Part shown: piece after piece, positions 48,574 to 58,870 of the stretch | Layout: each line of letters opens with the position of its first letter | Position numbering within the stretch: position 1 is the stretch's first letter | DNA from: Pirellula staleyi DSM 6068 | Lineage (GTDB): Bacteria > Planctomycetota > Planctomycetia > Pirellulales > Pirellulaceae | Length of the DNA stretch: 64,000 bases | Assembly (NCBI GenBank): GCA_945900945.1 | Contig: CAMDKL010000007.1 | Span: 1-64,000, forward strand | Direction of reading: 5' to 3' | Made by a program: the position numbers and the translations under genes | The notes under the pieces: model-generated | Seen by the model: the letters and a program-made list of their open reading frames with translations, nothing else | Database searches by the model: none | Told to the model about the DNA's origin: nothing

Positions 48574-51090
48574 ATGTGTAAAACCTCCCTCGCGATCTTG
48601 CTCGTCATCTTGGCGAGCTCTGAATTACTTGCCGCCAAGCCGGTAGGAATTCGAGTTTTCCCTGAAAATGTTGACCTGACTTATTTGAACAGCATTCAAA
48701 GTATTACAGTTCAAACCGTGCTCAGTGACGGAACGATTGGCCCGGTGGTTGTCACGACTCCTAACATTCAATTCTTAGACCCATCTTTGGTCAAACTGGA
48801 AAGCACTGGGCCGGGTTGTTTTCAGTTGACAGCTAAGCGATCGGGGACTACGAAGCTTAGCATCGAATGCAAACTCAGCGATGGCGAGACGGCGCATGCA
48901 TCGGCGACAATCACAAGTCGCGATACAGAAAAAACGCTCGATGTGGAGTTTACTAATCACATCCAATCGGTCTTGGCTCGCAACAGTTGCAATATGGGAG
49001 CGTGTCACGGAGCATTGGCAGGTAAAGGTGGATTTAGATTGTCGTTGCGAGGCTACGATCCCGTGGCAGACCATTTCAATATCACGCGGCAAGACGGAGG
49101 GCGGCGAATCGAGGTCTCTTCACCGGCGTCGTCACTCTTCATTGCGAAACCAAGCGGTTCGATCCAGCACAAGGGAGGGTTGCGGCTGCCTGCGGACTCA
49201 GACGACTATGCGATGATTGCAAAATGGATCGCAACAGGAGCTGCTGGCACGCGGGCGACCGATCCCAATCTCATCCGCCTCGAGATCTTGCCTGCTGCGG
49301 TACGCTTAGAACGAGGGGATACTCAATCGATCAATGTACGAGCCCACTATAGCAACGGTCGTATCGAAGACGTCACTCGTTGGACTAAGTTTAGTTCCAC
49401 CGACGAGTCGGTTGCGACCGTCGACGAGCATGGCCTAGCCAAAGTAATGGGGCCAGGGGAAGGGGCTGTCAACGCTTGGTTTGCAAGCCGAATCGTTTCG
49501 TCTCGCCTGAGCGTTCCCTTTTCTAACGAAGTCGGCAGCGCGGACAATAAAGTATCTCGCGCCAATTTCATCGACGACCATGTTGCAAAGCAGCTTGCGA
49601 CGCTTGGTTTGGATTCCTCGGGCCGAACGAACGACAGTGAATTTATTCGCAGATCGGCCTTGGATGCAACTGGAACCCTGCCGACCGAAGTACAAGTCAA
49701 CACATTCTTACAGGACACGTCACCCGACAAGCGGAGCCGATGGATCGATTCGCTTCTAGAGAGTCCTGAGTACGTGGACTATTGGACTTATCGCTGGTCT
49801 GACTTGCTCATGCTCAATAGCAACCTGCTTCGAGCCGACGGAATCAAATCCTACTATCAATGGATTCGCGGCCATGTCCAAAAGAACACGCCTTGGGATC
49901 AGTTCACACGCGAAATCTTGACGGCTCGCGGCGAAGCCTTAGAGAATGGTGCGACCAATTTTTACGCGATTAATCAGGATCCGGAGGGTATGACCGAAAA
50001 CGCCTGCCAAGCGTTTCTGGGACTCTCGATTGGTTGTGCAAAATGCCATAATCATCCGCTCGAAAAATGGACCAACGACCAATACTACGCTATGGCAAAC
50101 ATGTTCGCGCGAGTGCGTGCCAAAGGCTGGGGTGGAGAAACGCGAGACGGAGATGCTTCTCGGACAGTATTTGTTTTGGACCGAGGCGATTTGATACAGC
50201 CATTGCGAGGCAAGCCCCAACCGCCAGCACCGCTGGATGCGAAGCCATTGGATATCCACTCCACCGAAGACCGACGCGAGTATCTTGCCCAATGGCTAAC
50301 GTCGCCTGACAACCCCTACTTTACTCGAGCGATTGTAAACCGAGTCTGGGCCGCCTACTTTGGCATAGGGATCGTTAATGCAATCGATGATTTGCGAGCA
50401 AGCAATCCTGCGAGCAACCCAGCCCTCATGCATGCTCTTTGTGAACATCTTGTTCTTCACAAATACGATCTGAAGGAGTTGATGCGAGTTATTTTGAATT
50501 CGGAGTCCTATCAACGCAGCAGCATCACCACGGAACTGAACAAAGACGACAAGAAATATTTCTCTCACTACTATCCGCGGCGTCTGATGGCAGAAGTGAT
50601 TCTCGATGCGATGGGTTCGGTGTCGACCGTGCCTACCGTCTTTAACAAGGTTTCTTTTCTAGGTGGCGATAAACGGGACACCAAATTCTACGGCAAGGGA
50701 ACGCGTGCGATTCAATTGTACGATTCGAGCGTCGACAACAATTTCCTTAAGACGTTCGGTCGCAATCAGCGCCGAATCACTTGCGAGTGCGAACGAAGCG
50801 ACGAGCCGAGTGTGACCCAAGTACTTAACCTCAGCAATGGGGATACGCTCAATGCCAAGCTTTCAGAAAAAGGGAGTGTAGTCGACCAGCTCCTTACCAC
50901 ACACGAGGCGGACTACGTCGCCATGGTTCAAGTAGCCTACTTGCGGTGCTTGTCACGATATCCGAGCGAATCGGAGTCGACGTCGCTCGTCAAGGAACTG
51001 TTTGACTCACCCGAGGGCGAACGTCGCACGGTGCTGGAGGATTTGCTTTGGAGTCTAATGACGTCCCGTGAGTTTTTGTTTAACCACTAG
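48574..51090 (+). CDS. Big-2-like/DUF1549/DUF1553 protein with CX4CH motif
   Basis: NSCNMGACHGALAGKGGFRLSLRGYDPVADH, DUF1549 (RRSALDATGTLPTEVQVNTFL), DUF1553 (LAQWLTSPDNPYFTRAIVNRVWAAYFG). Confidence 0.92.
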   Translation: MCKTSLAILLVILASSELLAAKPVGIRVFPENVDLTYLNSIQSITVQTVLSDGTIGPVVVTTPNIQFLDPSLVKLESTGPGCFQLTAKRSGTTKLSIECKLSDGETAHASATITSRDTEKTLDVEFTNHIQSVLARNSCNMGACHGALAGKGGFRLSLRGYDPVADHFNITRQDGGRRIEVSSPASSLFIAKPSGSIQHKGGLRLPADSDDYAMIAKWIATGAAGTRATDPNLIRLEILPAAVRLERGDTQSINVRAHYSNGRIEDVTRWTKFSSTDESVATVDEHGLAKVMGPGEGAVNAWFASRIVSSRLSVPFSNEVGSADNKVSRANFIDDHVAKQLATLGLDSSGRTNDSEFIRRSALDATGTLPTEVQVNTFLQDTSPDKRSRWIDSLLESPEYVDYWTYRWSDLLMLNSNLLRADGIKSYYQWIRGHVQKNTPWDQFTREILTARGEALENGATNFYAINQDPEGMTENACQAFLGLSIGCAKCHNHPLEKWTNDQYYAMANMFARVRAKGWGGETRDGDASRTVFVLDRGDLIQPLRGKPQPPAPLDAKPLDIHSTEDRREYLAQWLTSPDNPYFTRAIVNRVWAAYFGIGIVNAIDDLRASNPASNPALMHALCEHLVLHKYDLKELMRVILNSESYQRSSITTELNKDDKKYFSHYYPRRLMAEVILDAMGSVSTVPTVFNKVSFLGGDKRDTKFYGKGTRAIQLYDSSVDNNFLKTFGRNQRRITCECERSDEPSVTQVLNLSNGDTLNAKLSEKGSVVDQLLTTHEADYVAMVQVAYLRCLSRYPSESESTSLVKELFDSPEGERRTVLEDLLWSLMTSREFLFNH

Positions 51091-51200
51091 CCTGGATATT
51101 GCATAAGCCGTTTTGGCGTTAGCCACGGTTCACGCGACATCCATAAACCGGGGCTAACGCCAAAACGGCTGATTACTAAAGATCGCGTGCAATATCCAGG
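51091..51200. repeat. Nested inverted repeat (13-bp outer and 19-bp inner arms)
   Basis: CCTGGATATTGCA/TGCAATATCCAGG and AGCCGTTTTGGCGTTAGCC/GGCTAACGCCAAAACGGCT, all perfect. Confidence 0.9.
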
Positions 51201-51201
51201 C

Positions 51202-53166
51202 CTAGGGGGTTTGGATCGGATCGACTAGCTCGGTTGGTACCGATTCAGTTGCGATGGGGAGTCCAACACTCGAAGGATTCATTGGGCCCTGGCTGACACG
51301 ATTGCGAACGGTCACTTCCTCCGGATTATCGCGTGGAGTAAAGTGTCGGCCTCGCTGGTAGGCTGCCTGAATCGTTGCGCTGTCTAGTGCATCCTCGGAC
51401 AAGTTGACTTGGTTGTACGCGAGTAAGGAACCTTTTTCGCGATGGAAATCGCGGACCGCCAAGTTGTAGTCCACCAACGAGCGGGAAAAGTTGTTCTCAC
51501 TGATGGCAAGACGCTGTTGGGCTTGTCCCACGAAAAATATAGGATTTTCTCCAAAACCGACTTTGAGAAGGTTCTCTTTTGTTTCGAGGTAGTCCAGGTC
51601 TGCCATTTTTCGATTGAAATTCGCTTGCATCTGAACGTAGCTTCGAGAGATTTGGCGTGATGCATTGCTCAAGTCATGCGAGATTCGAAGCTGTTGTTCT
51701 TGGAGTACCGTCATGTCTTTGGCCAAATTCAACTGGGCATGGCGGACTGCGGCCGAAGCTTGTCGCAGCCCCACCGCATAATTCCAATCAAACCCAGCTT
51801 GCCATTCTTGGAAATTTCCCTCGGTAAAATTCTGTGCTAGGCTCTCAAACTGATTGTTCGGGTTGCGACCGCCAACAAGATGGTCCCCCAGTCCTCGCCA
51901 TCGATACTGAGTGAGAGCGTCAAGTCGCGGTCTTTTGTTTAGTCGAGAAGCGATCAATTCGAGTTCGCGTCTCTTGATGGTCCATTCCTGCCGTCGTATT
52001 TCAACACGTCGAGTTAAAGCATCGTTTAGCGACGCTTGCCAGTCGAATGAAACCTCGGCTTGTAGCGGCTGATCGGAAGGCTTGATCAATCGTCCATCGG
52101 TCGGAGGCAATCCCATTACATAACGCAATCGCTGTTCCGCTGCGTACAAACCCGATTGTCCGGCCAACGCATCGTTCACTTGCCCTACAAACAAATAGTA
52201 GTTGGCTCGAGCTTCGCTTTCAGGTCCCAGATCACCACCCTTAAGCCCAACCCTTTTTTTATCATTGACAACCTGCCAAGTTTTAAGCGCTGCATCGCGG
52301 CCATTGACCACCGTGTCGAGTGCTCTGTAGGTAAAGTACAGTTCCCAGTAAGCTCCCTCCACGTCGTTGATCAAGCGGAGCACACCGGCCTCGAAGTCCG
52401 CGAGCGAGATGTCGGTATTGATTCTCGTAATGAGCACACCGTTGTATTGACCAGGTACCGTTGTCGGCCCTGCAATCCGGTTGTAGGTCGTGCCGGATCC
52501 CGCCATTAAAGGCTGGCGGTACTCGGCTTCGAGGAAACCTGTAAAATCGGTTCGGAAAATTCGGGTTGGATTGTTATTGTTGTCGTACAACACATTCGTT
52601 CGTAAGGCAAACTGAGCGCCTGTGGCAGTACGCTTCTGAATCTGATTAATGTAATTGCCAGTTGTTTGGTTGAAAGCCAACGGAAAGATCAGGGCGAAGT
52701 TGTTGTTTTGCGGTCGATCGTTTTTGGCCCAAAACAATTGTGAAGTTACTTGAGCGTCGAACGCAGCCAGGGCTGCCTGAGTTCCAATTTGCGGATTAAG
52801 GTCTGTCAAGGCTACGTCGAATTTAGCTGCTTGCCCTGTCGGTGCCGTGACTACTTGCCCGCCCAGCGACCGTAGCACATCGCTGCTTTGCAACGATTCG
52901 CGAATGGCTTCCTGCAGGGTCAGCTCATACGATGGTAATTCGGCAGGGTTCTCAACGGACAGCGGCATCGGACTTTTGGCCGCCGTGGGCGAGATTGGTA
53001 CATTGACATCCGGATACTCGATCTGCGTAACAAAATTCTGGAAGTAAGACACCTCCGAACTATCTCGCCACGCTCGAAAACGCTCCGTGGGCCGGCAGCC
53101 TGATACGCAGGATACGGCAATGCATCCGCTTACAATCCAATGGCGAACTCGTGTGCGATTTGTCAT
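51202..53166 (-). CDS. TolC-like outer membrane efflux lipoprotein
   Basis: Lipobox CVSGC; duplicated long helical regions (VEGAYWELYFTYRALDTVVNGRDAALKTWQVV; NLAVRDFHREKGSLLAYNQV). Confidence 0.87.
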   Translation of the reverse strand: MTNRTRVRHWIVSGCIAVSCVSGCRPTERFRAWRDSSEVSYFQNFVTQIEYPDVNVPISPTAAKSPMPLSVENPAELPSYELTLQEAIRESLQSSDVLRSLGGQVVTAPTGQAAKFDVALTDLNPQIGTQAALAAFDAQVTSQLFWAKNDRPQNNNFALIFPLAFNQTTGNYINQIQKRTATGAQFALRTNVLYDNNNNPTRIFRTDFTGFLEAEYRQPLMAGSGTTYNRIAGPTTVPGQYNGVLITRINTDISLADFEAGVLRLINDVEGAYWELYFTYRALDTVVNGRDAALKTWQVVNDKKRVGLKGGDLGPESEARANYYLFVGQVNDALAGQSGLYAAEQRLRYVMGLPPTDGRLIKPSDQPLQAEVSFDWQASLNDALTRRVEIRRQEWTIKRRELELIASRLNKRPRLDALTQYRWRGLGDHLVGGRNPNNQFESLAQNFTEGNFQEWQAGFDWNYAVGLRQASAAVRHAQLNLAKDMTVLQEQQLRISHDLSNASRQISRSYVQMQANFNRKMADLDYLETKENLLKVGFGENPIFFVGQAQQRLAISENNFSRSLVDYNLAVRDFHREKGSLLAYNQVNLSEDALDSATIQAAYQRGRHFTPRDNPEEVTVRNRVSQGPMNPSSVGLPIATESVPTELVDPIQTP

Positions 53167-53523
53167 AGCAGCCTAAGCGATTTCCAAAAAAACCTGATCG
53201 AATCGCATGCAGATCAATCGAATCTACAAGCAAACCAGTTAAATGACGATCGATCCATGCAAGCGTCACGACTCAAATTATCGGACCGGCGTGCACAATC
53301 GCTGCATTGAGCCCCGCGTCGCTACGAAACAATCTTAAGGAAGGCACGGCAAAACAAGCATTATCGAAAGAATCGTTGCAGACGACAAGGTTTGACTCGC
53401 GTTGCACCCCGGGCTTGCAACGTGGCGATTGCTCGATTGACCCGGCTGGGCAAAATGCGTACATTCTGGCATTTGGTAAAGATGTCTACTAGCGAATCAG
53501 AATGCTTACCCGAGTATGGGTCC

Positions 53524-54528
53524 ATGATTATCGAGAAGTCGCTTGACGGGTTCCGAGTTACGGTTCCTTGCAAGGTGAATTTGTTCCTGGAAGTACTAGG
53601 AAAGAGAAATGATGGTTTTCATTCCTTGGATACCGTGATGATGGCTGTCTCACTGGTAGATGAGTTGGAAATTACCCGTCGAAAAGACGATCGGCTCGAA
53701 CTTTTGATTGAGTTTCCAGATGGATCCGGTCAATCCCTCGATGGTGACGATCTCGCGTGGCGTATTCCTGCGGATCAAAGCAACTTGATCGTTCGTGCAC
53801 TGGATCTGCTGCGAGTCACGTTGAACCAATCGTTCTCGGGGGGGGGGAAGTGCTCAGGTGCAAATGTTCGGTTGATCAAACGTATTCCAGCGATGGCAGG
53901 CCTGGGTGGCGGTAGTGCTGACGCTGCTGCCGCGTTGATCCTAGGCCTTTTATTATGGGGTACGAATGACGATTTTGGCAAAACACTAAATATTGCGAGC
54001 GAACTTGGCAGCGATATCAATTTTTTCCTCGAGGGGCATTGCGAAGGCTTTTGGCTGGCTCGATGCACCGGTAAAGGCGAGGTAATCGAACCATTGAAAT
54101 GCTTAGAGCCACTTCACTTGGTCATAGTCCACCCACCACGAGGGTGCGGGACTAGGCAAGTTTTTGAGGCATTGGAACAAGAATCTAATCGAAACCGTCG
54201 AGAACAGCCCGAAACGCTTTTGGATGCCCTAAAACGGGGGGATACAAATACCGTCGGAGGGGGTATGTTTAACAGACTTGAATCTGCTGCTATGCGGACG
54301 ACAGATTGGATTGAAAGGTCGAGAGGGTGGGTTGATCGGTATGTCCATCTCGGTCAATGCATGTCCGGGAGTGGATCGGCCAGATTTTGTTTGTGCACGA
54401 CACGTGAACAAGCCGAGAGTATAGTGAGTGAGTTGCGGACCAACGGTAGGATGCGAGCATATTACGCACAGACGTGGCAGTCGTCAGGGATAAAAGACCA
54501 GGTCGCGGGAATTCGAAACGAACCGTGA
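53524..54528 (+). CDS. ispE: 4-diphosphocytidyl-2-C-methyl-D-erythritol kinase
   Basis: CKVNLFLEVLGKRNDGFHSLDTVMMAVSLVDELEI and GHMP motif KRIPAMAGLGGGSADAAAAL. Start may be further upstream (53392 ORF). Confidence 0.93.
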   Translation: MIIEKSLDGFRVTVPCKVNLFLEVLGKRNDGFHSLDTVMMAVSLVDELEITRRKDDRLELLIEFPDGSGQSLDGDDLAWRIPADQSNLIVRALDLLRVTLNQSFSGGGKCSGANVRLIKRIPAMAGLGGGSADAAAALILGLLLWGTNDDFGKTLNIASELGSDINFFLEGHCEGFWLARCTGKGEVIEPLKCLEPLHLVIVHPPRGCGTRQVFEALEQESNRNRREQPETLLDALKRGDTNTVGGGMFNRLESAAMRTTDWIERSRGWVDRYVHLGQCMSGSGSARFCLCTTREQAESIVSELRTNGRMRAYYAQTWQSSGIKDQVAGIRNEP

Positions 54529-54564
54529 TTTAAAAACAGGACAAAAGGGAGTACAATCATCGCC

Positions 54565-55143
54565 ATGGAAATCACTGAGGTTCGAATCAAATTGATGGAA
54601 GAGTCTGAAGATCGCCTTCGGGCTTTCTGCTCCATAACGATTGACTACTCTTTCGTTATTCGAGACTTAAAAATTATTGAGGGAGCCAACGGCCCGTTCG
54701 TCGCCATGCCCAGCCGAAAAATGTCCGCTCGCTGCGGAAAATGCGGAAACAAGAACCATTTAAGAAGCAGTTATTGCAACCAATGTGGAACACGATTGCG
54801 TGGCCCGCAGGACGTCCGTGAGGTTGAGGGAGGAGGCGGATCGAACAAGATGTACGCCGACATTGCCCATCCAATCAACCAGTCTTGCAGGGATATGATC
54901 CAAAATTCGGTGATTCGCGAATATTTAGTGGAATTGGACAGAGCGAAACAACCTGACTATAAATCAAGGTATGATGACGAATACGTCGAATCGACGCATT
55001 CAGAAATTCAACCAAACTCCCAAGCCAGTCAAGCCGAATCGTCGTCCGTTCCCAAGCCATACTTTTTGGATGCTGATAAAAAGAACAGCACCAACGCGAG
55101 TAGCAACCCGGACAAGCGAAATTTTGGTGACGGCGTATTTTAA
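54565..55143 (+). CDS. spoVG: SpoVG-family protein with internal zinc ribbon
   Basis: [10 protein letters not shown]...[10 protein letters not shown]...[23 protein letters not shown], then [19 protein letters not shown], then [17 protein letters not shown]. Confidence 0.92.
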   Translation: MEITEVRIKLMEESEDRLRAFCSITIDYSFVIRDLKIIEGANGPFVAMPSRKMSARCGKCGNKNHLRSSYCNQCGTRLRGPQDVREVEGGGGSNKMYADIAHPINQSCRDMIQNSVIREYLVELDRAKQPDYKSRYDDEYVESTHSEIQPNSQASQAESSSVPKPYFLDADKKNSTNASSNPDKRNFGDGVF

Positions 55144-55154
55144 GCTCTCACGCA

Positions 55155-56237
55155 ATGCATGTATTTCCATCTGCTCGATGTCCAGTTCTGCTAATTGTCT
55201 TTGCGATCCTCTCCCTGTTGTTTACGCTTCGCACCCCGATCGTCTGGTGCGAAGATCCGCAGGGCATGGTTCTCATCCCATCGGGTGCGTATGTCATGGG
55301 TGGTCCTTCGCCTGAAGCGATCCGTGAAGTTCGCGAGACAAACCTTGCTAATAGACCTTGCTGCTCTGGCCTCATTAAGGGCTTCGAGGACTGCATGCCG
55401 AAGCACCAAGTCAAGATTCGTTCGTTCTGGATGGACAAAACCGAAGTCACGAACCGAGAGTTTCTCAAGTTCGTCGAGGCGACCGGCTACAAAACGATCG
55501 CCGAACGGGAATTGAATCCTGCTGACTTCCCACAAGTGCCAAGAGAACAATTAAAGTCGGGGTCGGTTGTCTTTACACCGCCAAAGAAAGCGGTCTCGCT
55601 ATTCAACTTTATGGAATGGTGGAGCTATGTTCCTGGAGCGTGCTGGAATCATCCAGACGGACCGAAGAGTACGATTGCAGAACTCTTGGATTATCCAGTC
55701 GTCCACATCGCCTTCGCAGACGCGGAAGCCTTTGCAAAATGGGCTGGCAAACGATTGCCCTCGGAAGCGGAATGGGAATGGGCCGCTCGCGGAGGACTTG
55801 AGGAACAAGCGTATCCGTGGGGCAACCCATTGCTTGTCGATGGCAAATGGCAGTGCAATGCTTACCAAGGGGAGTTCCCACACTTGGATACTGCGGACGA
55901 TGGCTTCAAAGGGATGGCCCCAGTTGGAAAGTATCCCGCCAACAAATATGGCTTGTTGGATATGTCTGGCAACGTTTGGGAATGGTGCAGCGATTTTTAC
56001 CACCCGGACACGTATCGCAATCGTAAGGAACTGGGCAAGGTCGTAGAAAATCCCAAGGGACCGGTAAGCAGTTGGGACCCCGAAGAGCCGGGCATTGTCA
56101 AACGCGTGCACCGGGGCGGTTCCTTTCTTTGCAGCAGCGAATACTGCGCTCGCTATATGATCGGGACACGAGGCAAAGGGGACATTGATACCGGTGCCTC
56201 GCACGTTGGCTTTCGCTGCGTCAAAGATCTACCTTAG
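55155..56237 (+). CDS. Formylglycine-generating enzyme family protein
   Basis: MVLIPSGAYVMGG..., MDKTEVTNREFLKFVEATGY, WNHPDGP, LPSEAEWEWAARGG, GNVWEWCSD, GGSFLCSSEYCARY (Cys pair) ... HVGFRCV. Confidence 0.93.
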   Translation: MHVFPSARCPVLLIVFAILSLLFTLRTPIVWCEDPQGMVLIPSGAYVMGGPSPEAIREVRETNLANRPCCSGLIKGFEDCMPKHQVKIRSFWMDKTEVTNREFLKFVEATGYKTIAERELNPADFPQVPREQLKSGSVVFTPPKKAVSLFNFMEWWSYVPGACWNHPDGPKSTIAELLDYPVVHIAFADAEAFAKWAGKRLPSEAEWEWAARGGLEEQAYPWGNPLLVDGKWQCNAYQGEFPHLDTADDGFKGMAPVGKYPANKYGLLDMSGNVWEWCSDFYHPDTYRNRKELGKVVENPKGPVSSWDPEEPGIVKRVHRGGSFLCSSEYCARYMIGTRGKGDIDTGASHVGFRCVKDLP

Positions 56238-56239
56238 CG

Positions 56240-57484
56240 CTAGCGACGGTTCCAATAGATGACAGCGTTGTGCGTGGCTCGCCCGACCGCGATAATGTCC
56301 TTGCGACCGTCACCATCTAAATCAGCGACAACCATATCTTCGACTGCAACCTGGCCTGGCTCGACCAAAGTCCTTTCCCATTTGTTTCCCGCAAAGTCAT
56401 AAATACGAATACCGCAACGATGCGGTGCGTCAGCGTTGTCGCGAACTCCAACCACGATTTCCTCGTCCGAATCGAAATCGAGGTCTGCGCATGCTACAGC
56501 GTGCCCCCACTTGAGTTCTTTATCGATAACGTCGCGAAGCATGAAACGTATGCCTCGTTTTGGGTCATTGGAATAGACGACTACCTCGTCGCCATGCCAT
56601 GGTTCAATGGTAGCAATGTAACTGCTTCCACCAGTCAAATGACCGAGGCGAATTTCGCTTGAACCGCGTGCGGGTGCGACCCCTTCGTGCCCCATGCCTT
56701 GAGGGTAGATGAACTTTTTCATATTTTTCGTAAACATGAGACGCGTAGCGCCCTCATAGCTCGCCACCAGTATGTCCGTGTTACCCTCGTCTTTCATGTC
56801 GACGATTTCAAAATTGTGTGAGACGTGCCTCGACTCATCGAGAACATTCATGGCCCATGGTTCGGACTCGGGCTTGCTCGGAATCTCGAATTGCAAGAGC
56901 CGCACCGGAGCTTGATCAAATCCTGGAGCCGTCGTATTGCGGCCCTTCAAGGGCAGCACGATTAATTCCAAACGTCCGTCCTGATTCAGATCGCCCCAAT
57001 TCATTCGATGGGTCGTTGGTTCCTCCGCGATCTTGGTGTAAGTCCATGGTTGACGTGGGTCATTTGGCGATTTCAGCCAGCCTATCTCGCCGCCCGATTT
57101 CGTATTGTTGGGTTGCCAATCATGCCCGATGGCCAAGTCGATCTTGCCGTCACCATCGATATCGTACGGAGCCATGCACACGTTGTCGTTCTTGGCATTC
57201 GGGGTCGAGTAGATTACATGAGCTTGCCAACTCGGGTTCTCCAACCAAAGATACCGCTTGCTATCAGCAATCAAAATATCGAGCTTTCCATCGCCGTTGA
57301 GATCAAGCGTTCGGACTGCATATCCAACTTGCAGCTCTACGGGCAATACCTGCGGCACCCATTGAGCTTCGACTTGAGCATCGAAGTTAGGGAGCCAAAA
57401 GAAGCAAGCAGTCAATAAAACAGCTGCCAAATCACCGATCCGTTTTCCCAGACAGCACATATCGCAAACTCCCCCATCGCACAA
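56240..57484 (-). CDS. FG-GAP/VCBS repeat protein
   Basis: AVRTLDLNGDGKLDILIAD, PYDIDGDGKIDLAIGHDW, VVADLDGDGRKDIIAVGR. Confidence 0.87.
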   Translation of the reverse strand: MCDGGVCDMCCLGKRIGDLAAVLLTACFFWLPNFDAQVEAQWVPQVLPVELQVGYAVRTLDLNGDGKLDILIADSKRYLWLENPSWQAHVIYSTPNAKNDNVCMAPYDIDGDGKIDLAIGHDWQPNNTKSGGEIGWLKSPNDPRQPWTYTKIAEEPTTHRMNWGDLNQDGRLELIVLPLKGRNTTAPGFDQAPVRLLQFEIPSKPESEPWAMNVLDESRHVSHNFEIVDMKDEGNTDILVASYEGATRLMFTKNMKKFIYPQGMGHEGVAPARGSSEIRLGHLTGGSSYIATIEPWHGDEVVVYSNDPKRGIRFMLRDVIDKELKWGHAVACADLDFDSDEEIVVGVRDNADAPHRCGIRIYDFAGNKWERTLVEPGQVAVEDMVVADLDGDGRKDIIAVGRATHNAVIYWNRR

Positions 57485-57836
57485 AATTCTAAATCAAAAC
57501 AAGATGAATGGAGTGTACCGTAGCCGAATTATCGATTCAACACCTCAGGACATCTGTCCCTTGACCTTCGAATTCTCGGGACTGTCTACGATTTGGGCTG
57601 TTCGAAGTAATCTTTAATGCACATCAACGAAAACCGCCTCCAGGATTACCTTTACTGCTTCCGGTTGCTAGCCTGGATTATTCATTAGACGATGCTTAAG
57701 CGAGGGATTTGAACAGCCGTCCTCGTTTAATGGGTTTTGAAGCTGCGCCATTTTGACTTAGTCTGGATATTGCATAAGCCGTTTTTAGCGTTAGCCACGG
57801 TTCACGCGACATCCATAAACCGAGCCTAACGCTCAA

Positions 57837-57953
57837 TGGCACTCACTTTAAACCATTCTCGCTGTCCTCGGGCTTCGTATTAGGCGAATTCGCCAGCGAA
57901 TTTAGGCCCGGGGCTAGCGCCCGCCGGTTCACGAAATCGCAAAGTGAGTGCCA
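57837..57953. repeat. Dispersed 117-bp hairpin repeat element
   Basis: Perfect 13-bp terminal inverted repeats TGGCACTCACTTT/AAAGTGAGTGCCA with the shared core (GCGAATTCGCCAGCGAATTTAGGCCCGGGGCTAGCGCCCGCCGGTTCACGAAAT). Confidence 0.88.
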
Positions 57954-58493
57954 TTTGGCTAACCCTGGGCTGTTAAAAATTCGGTATTGACATGACTTTT
58001 CGGCAAGTTGTTTTTGTTCCCCAAGTATTGTATTGCCCCCGGTCGGCTTGTCCGGCTGGAACGCGAGGTTCGTTAGCAAATGAACCTGATTCACCCGTGG
58101 CGCAAGGTCACTGGGGGTCTTTCGAATCCATCGGCCTCTTCTTCTAACATACGAACCTTAGTTCGCGTTAAGGAGTTATCGGGAATTGGAGGTTTGGAAG
58201 AAATCAATCGACTTGGTGGAGCAAATTTATCTGGCTTCAAAGAGCTTTTCAGCGGAGGAGCGATTCGGGTTAACCAGCCAGATGCGTCGAGCAGCAGTGT
58301 CGTCCCTTTCCCAAACCCCACTCAGGCCGCATCGCAGTCCAGGTAATCAACCACCTCGGCGATGAGGTCATGAAAGTTTTTCGAGTTTAGACTCGCCCGA
58401 AAGCCATCAAGATGAAAGCCAACGCAGTACCATTACTGGCTCTATTTAAGAAAAAGATAAGCACCTATGCATAAGTTTTCGAACAAAATGAAT

Positions 58494-58813
58494 GAACATG
58501 GATGGAAAAGATGTACAGGATAATTTCAATTCGCTGATAGATTCACTTGTGTCGTGTGAATCGTTTGGTTTCGAGTTTCGAATTGCCAAAATGGATCAGC
58601 AGGCCGACCTCGATTCCAGTTGCCCTCAGGTAGTTAATAATCATGGCCTGGTGCTCGGGAGCGATTGCCAAGGCTCTCTCATATACTGATTCAAGAAACC
58701 CGGTTCCCAACTCATGGATGACTTCGAATGCACAACCGATGATTTTCTCAGTGATTTCTCCAAACTGGTAGTCGGATCGACGATCATCCTGTAAATCCTG
58801 TAAATCCATGTTC
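58494..58813. mobile_element. 320-bp unit: GxxExxY remnant flanked by 28-bp imperfect inverted repeats
   Basis: Left GAACATGGATGGAAAAGATGTACAGGAT (58494-58521); reverse complement of right GAACATGGATTTACAGGATTTACAGGAT (58786-58813): 23/28 identical, equal length. Confidence 0.6.
58543..58809 (-). pseudogene. GxxExxY protein with internal deletion
   Basis: FGEITEKIIGCAFEVIHELGTGFLESVYERALAIA joined directly to PEHQAMIINYLRATGIEVGLLIHFGNSKLETKRF. The central PD-(D/E)XK-like segment (YR.DLLVE..VIVELKA) is missing. Confidence 0.85.
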
Positions 58814-58870
58814 GTTTCTCCGTTTGTGTCAACGGGTGATGGTTATGCCAGTTTACTTATGGTCTGATGC

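Noticed and set aside
58080-58346. Overlapping 76- and 88-aa ORFs on both strands
   Set aside because: No RBS, motif or conserved feature recognised; probably non-coding or a degraded remnant.
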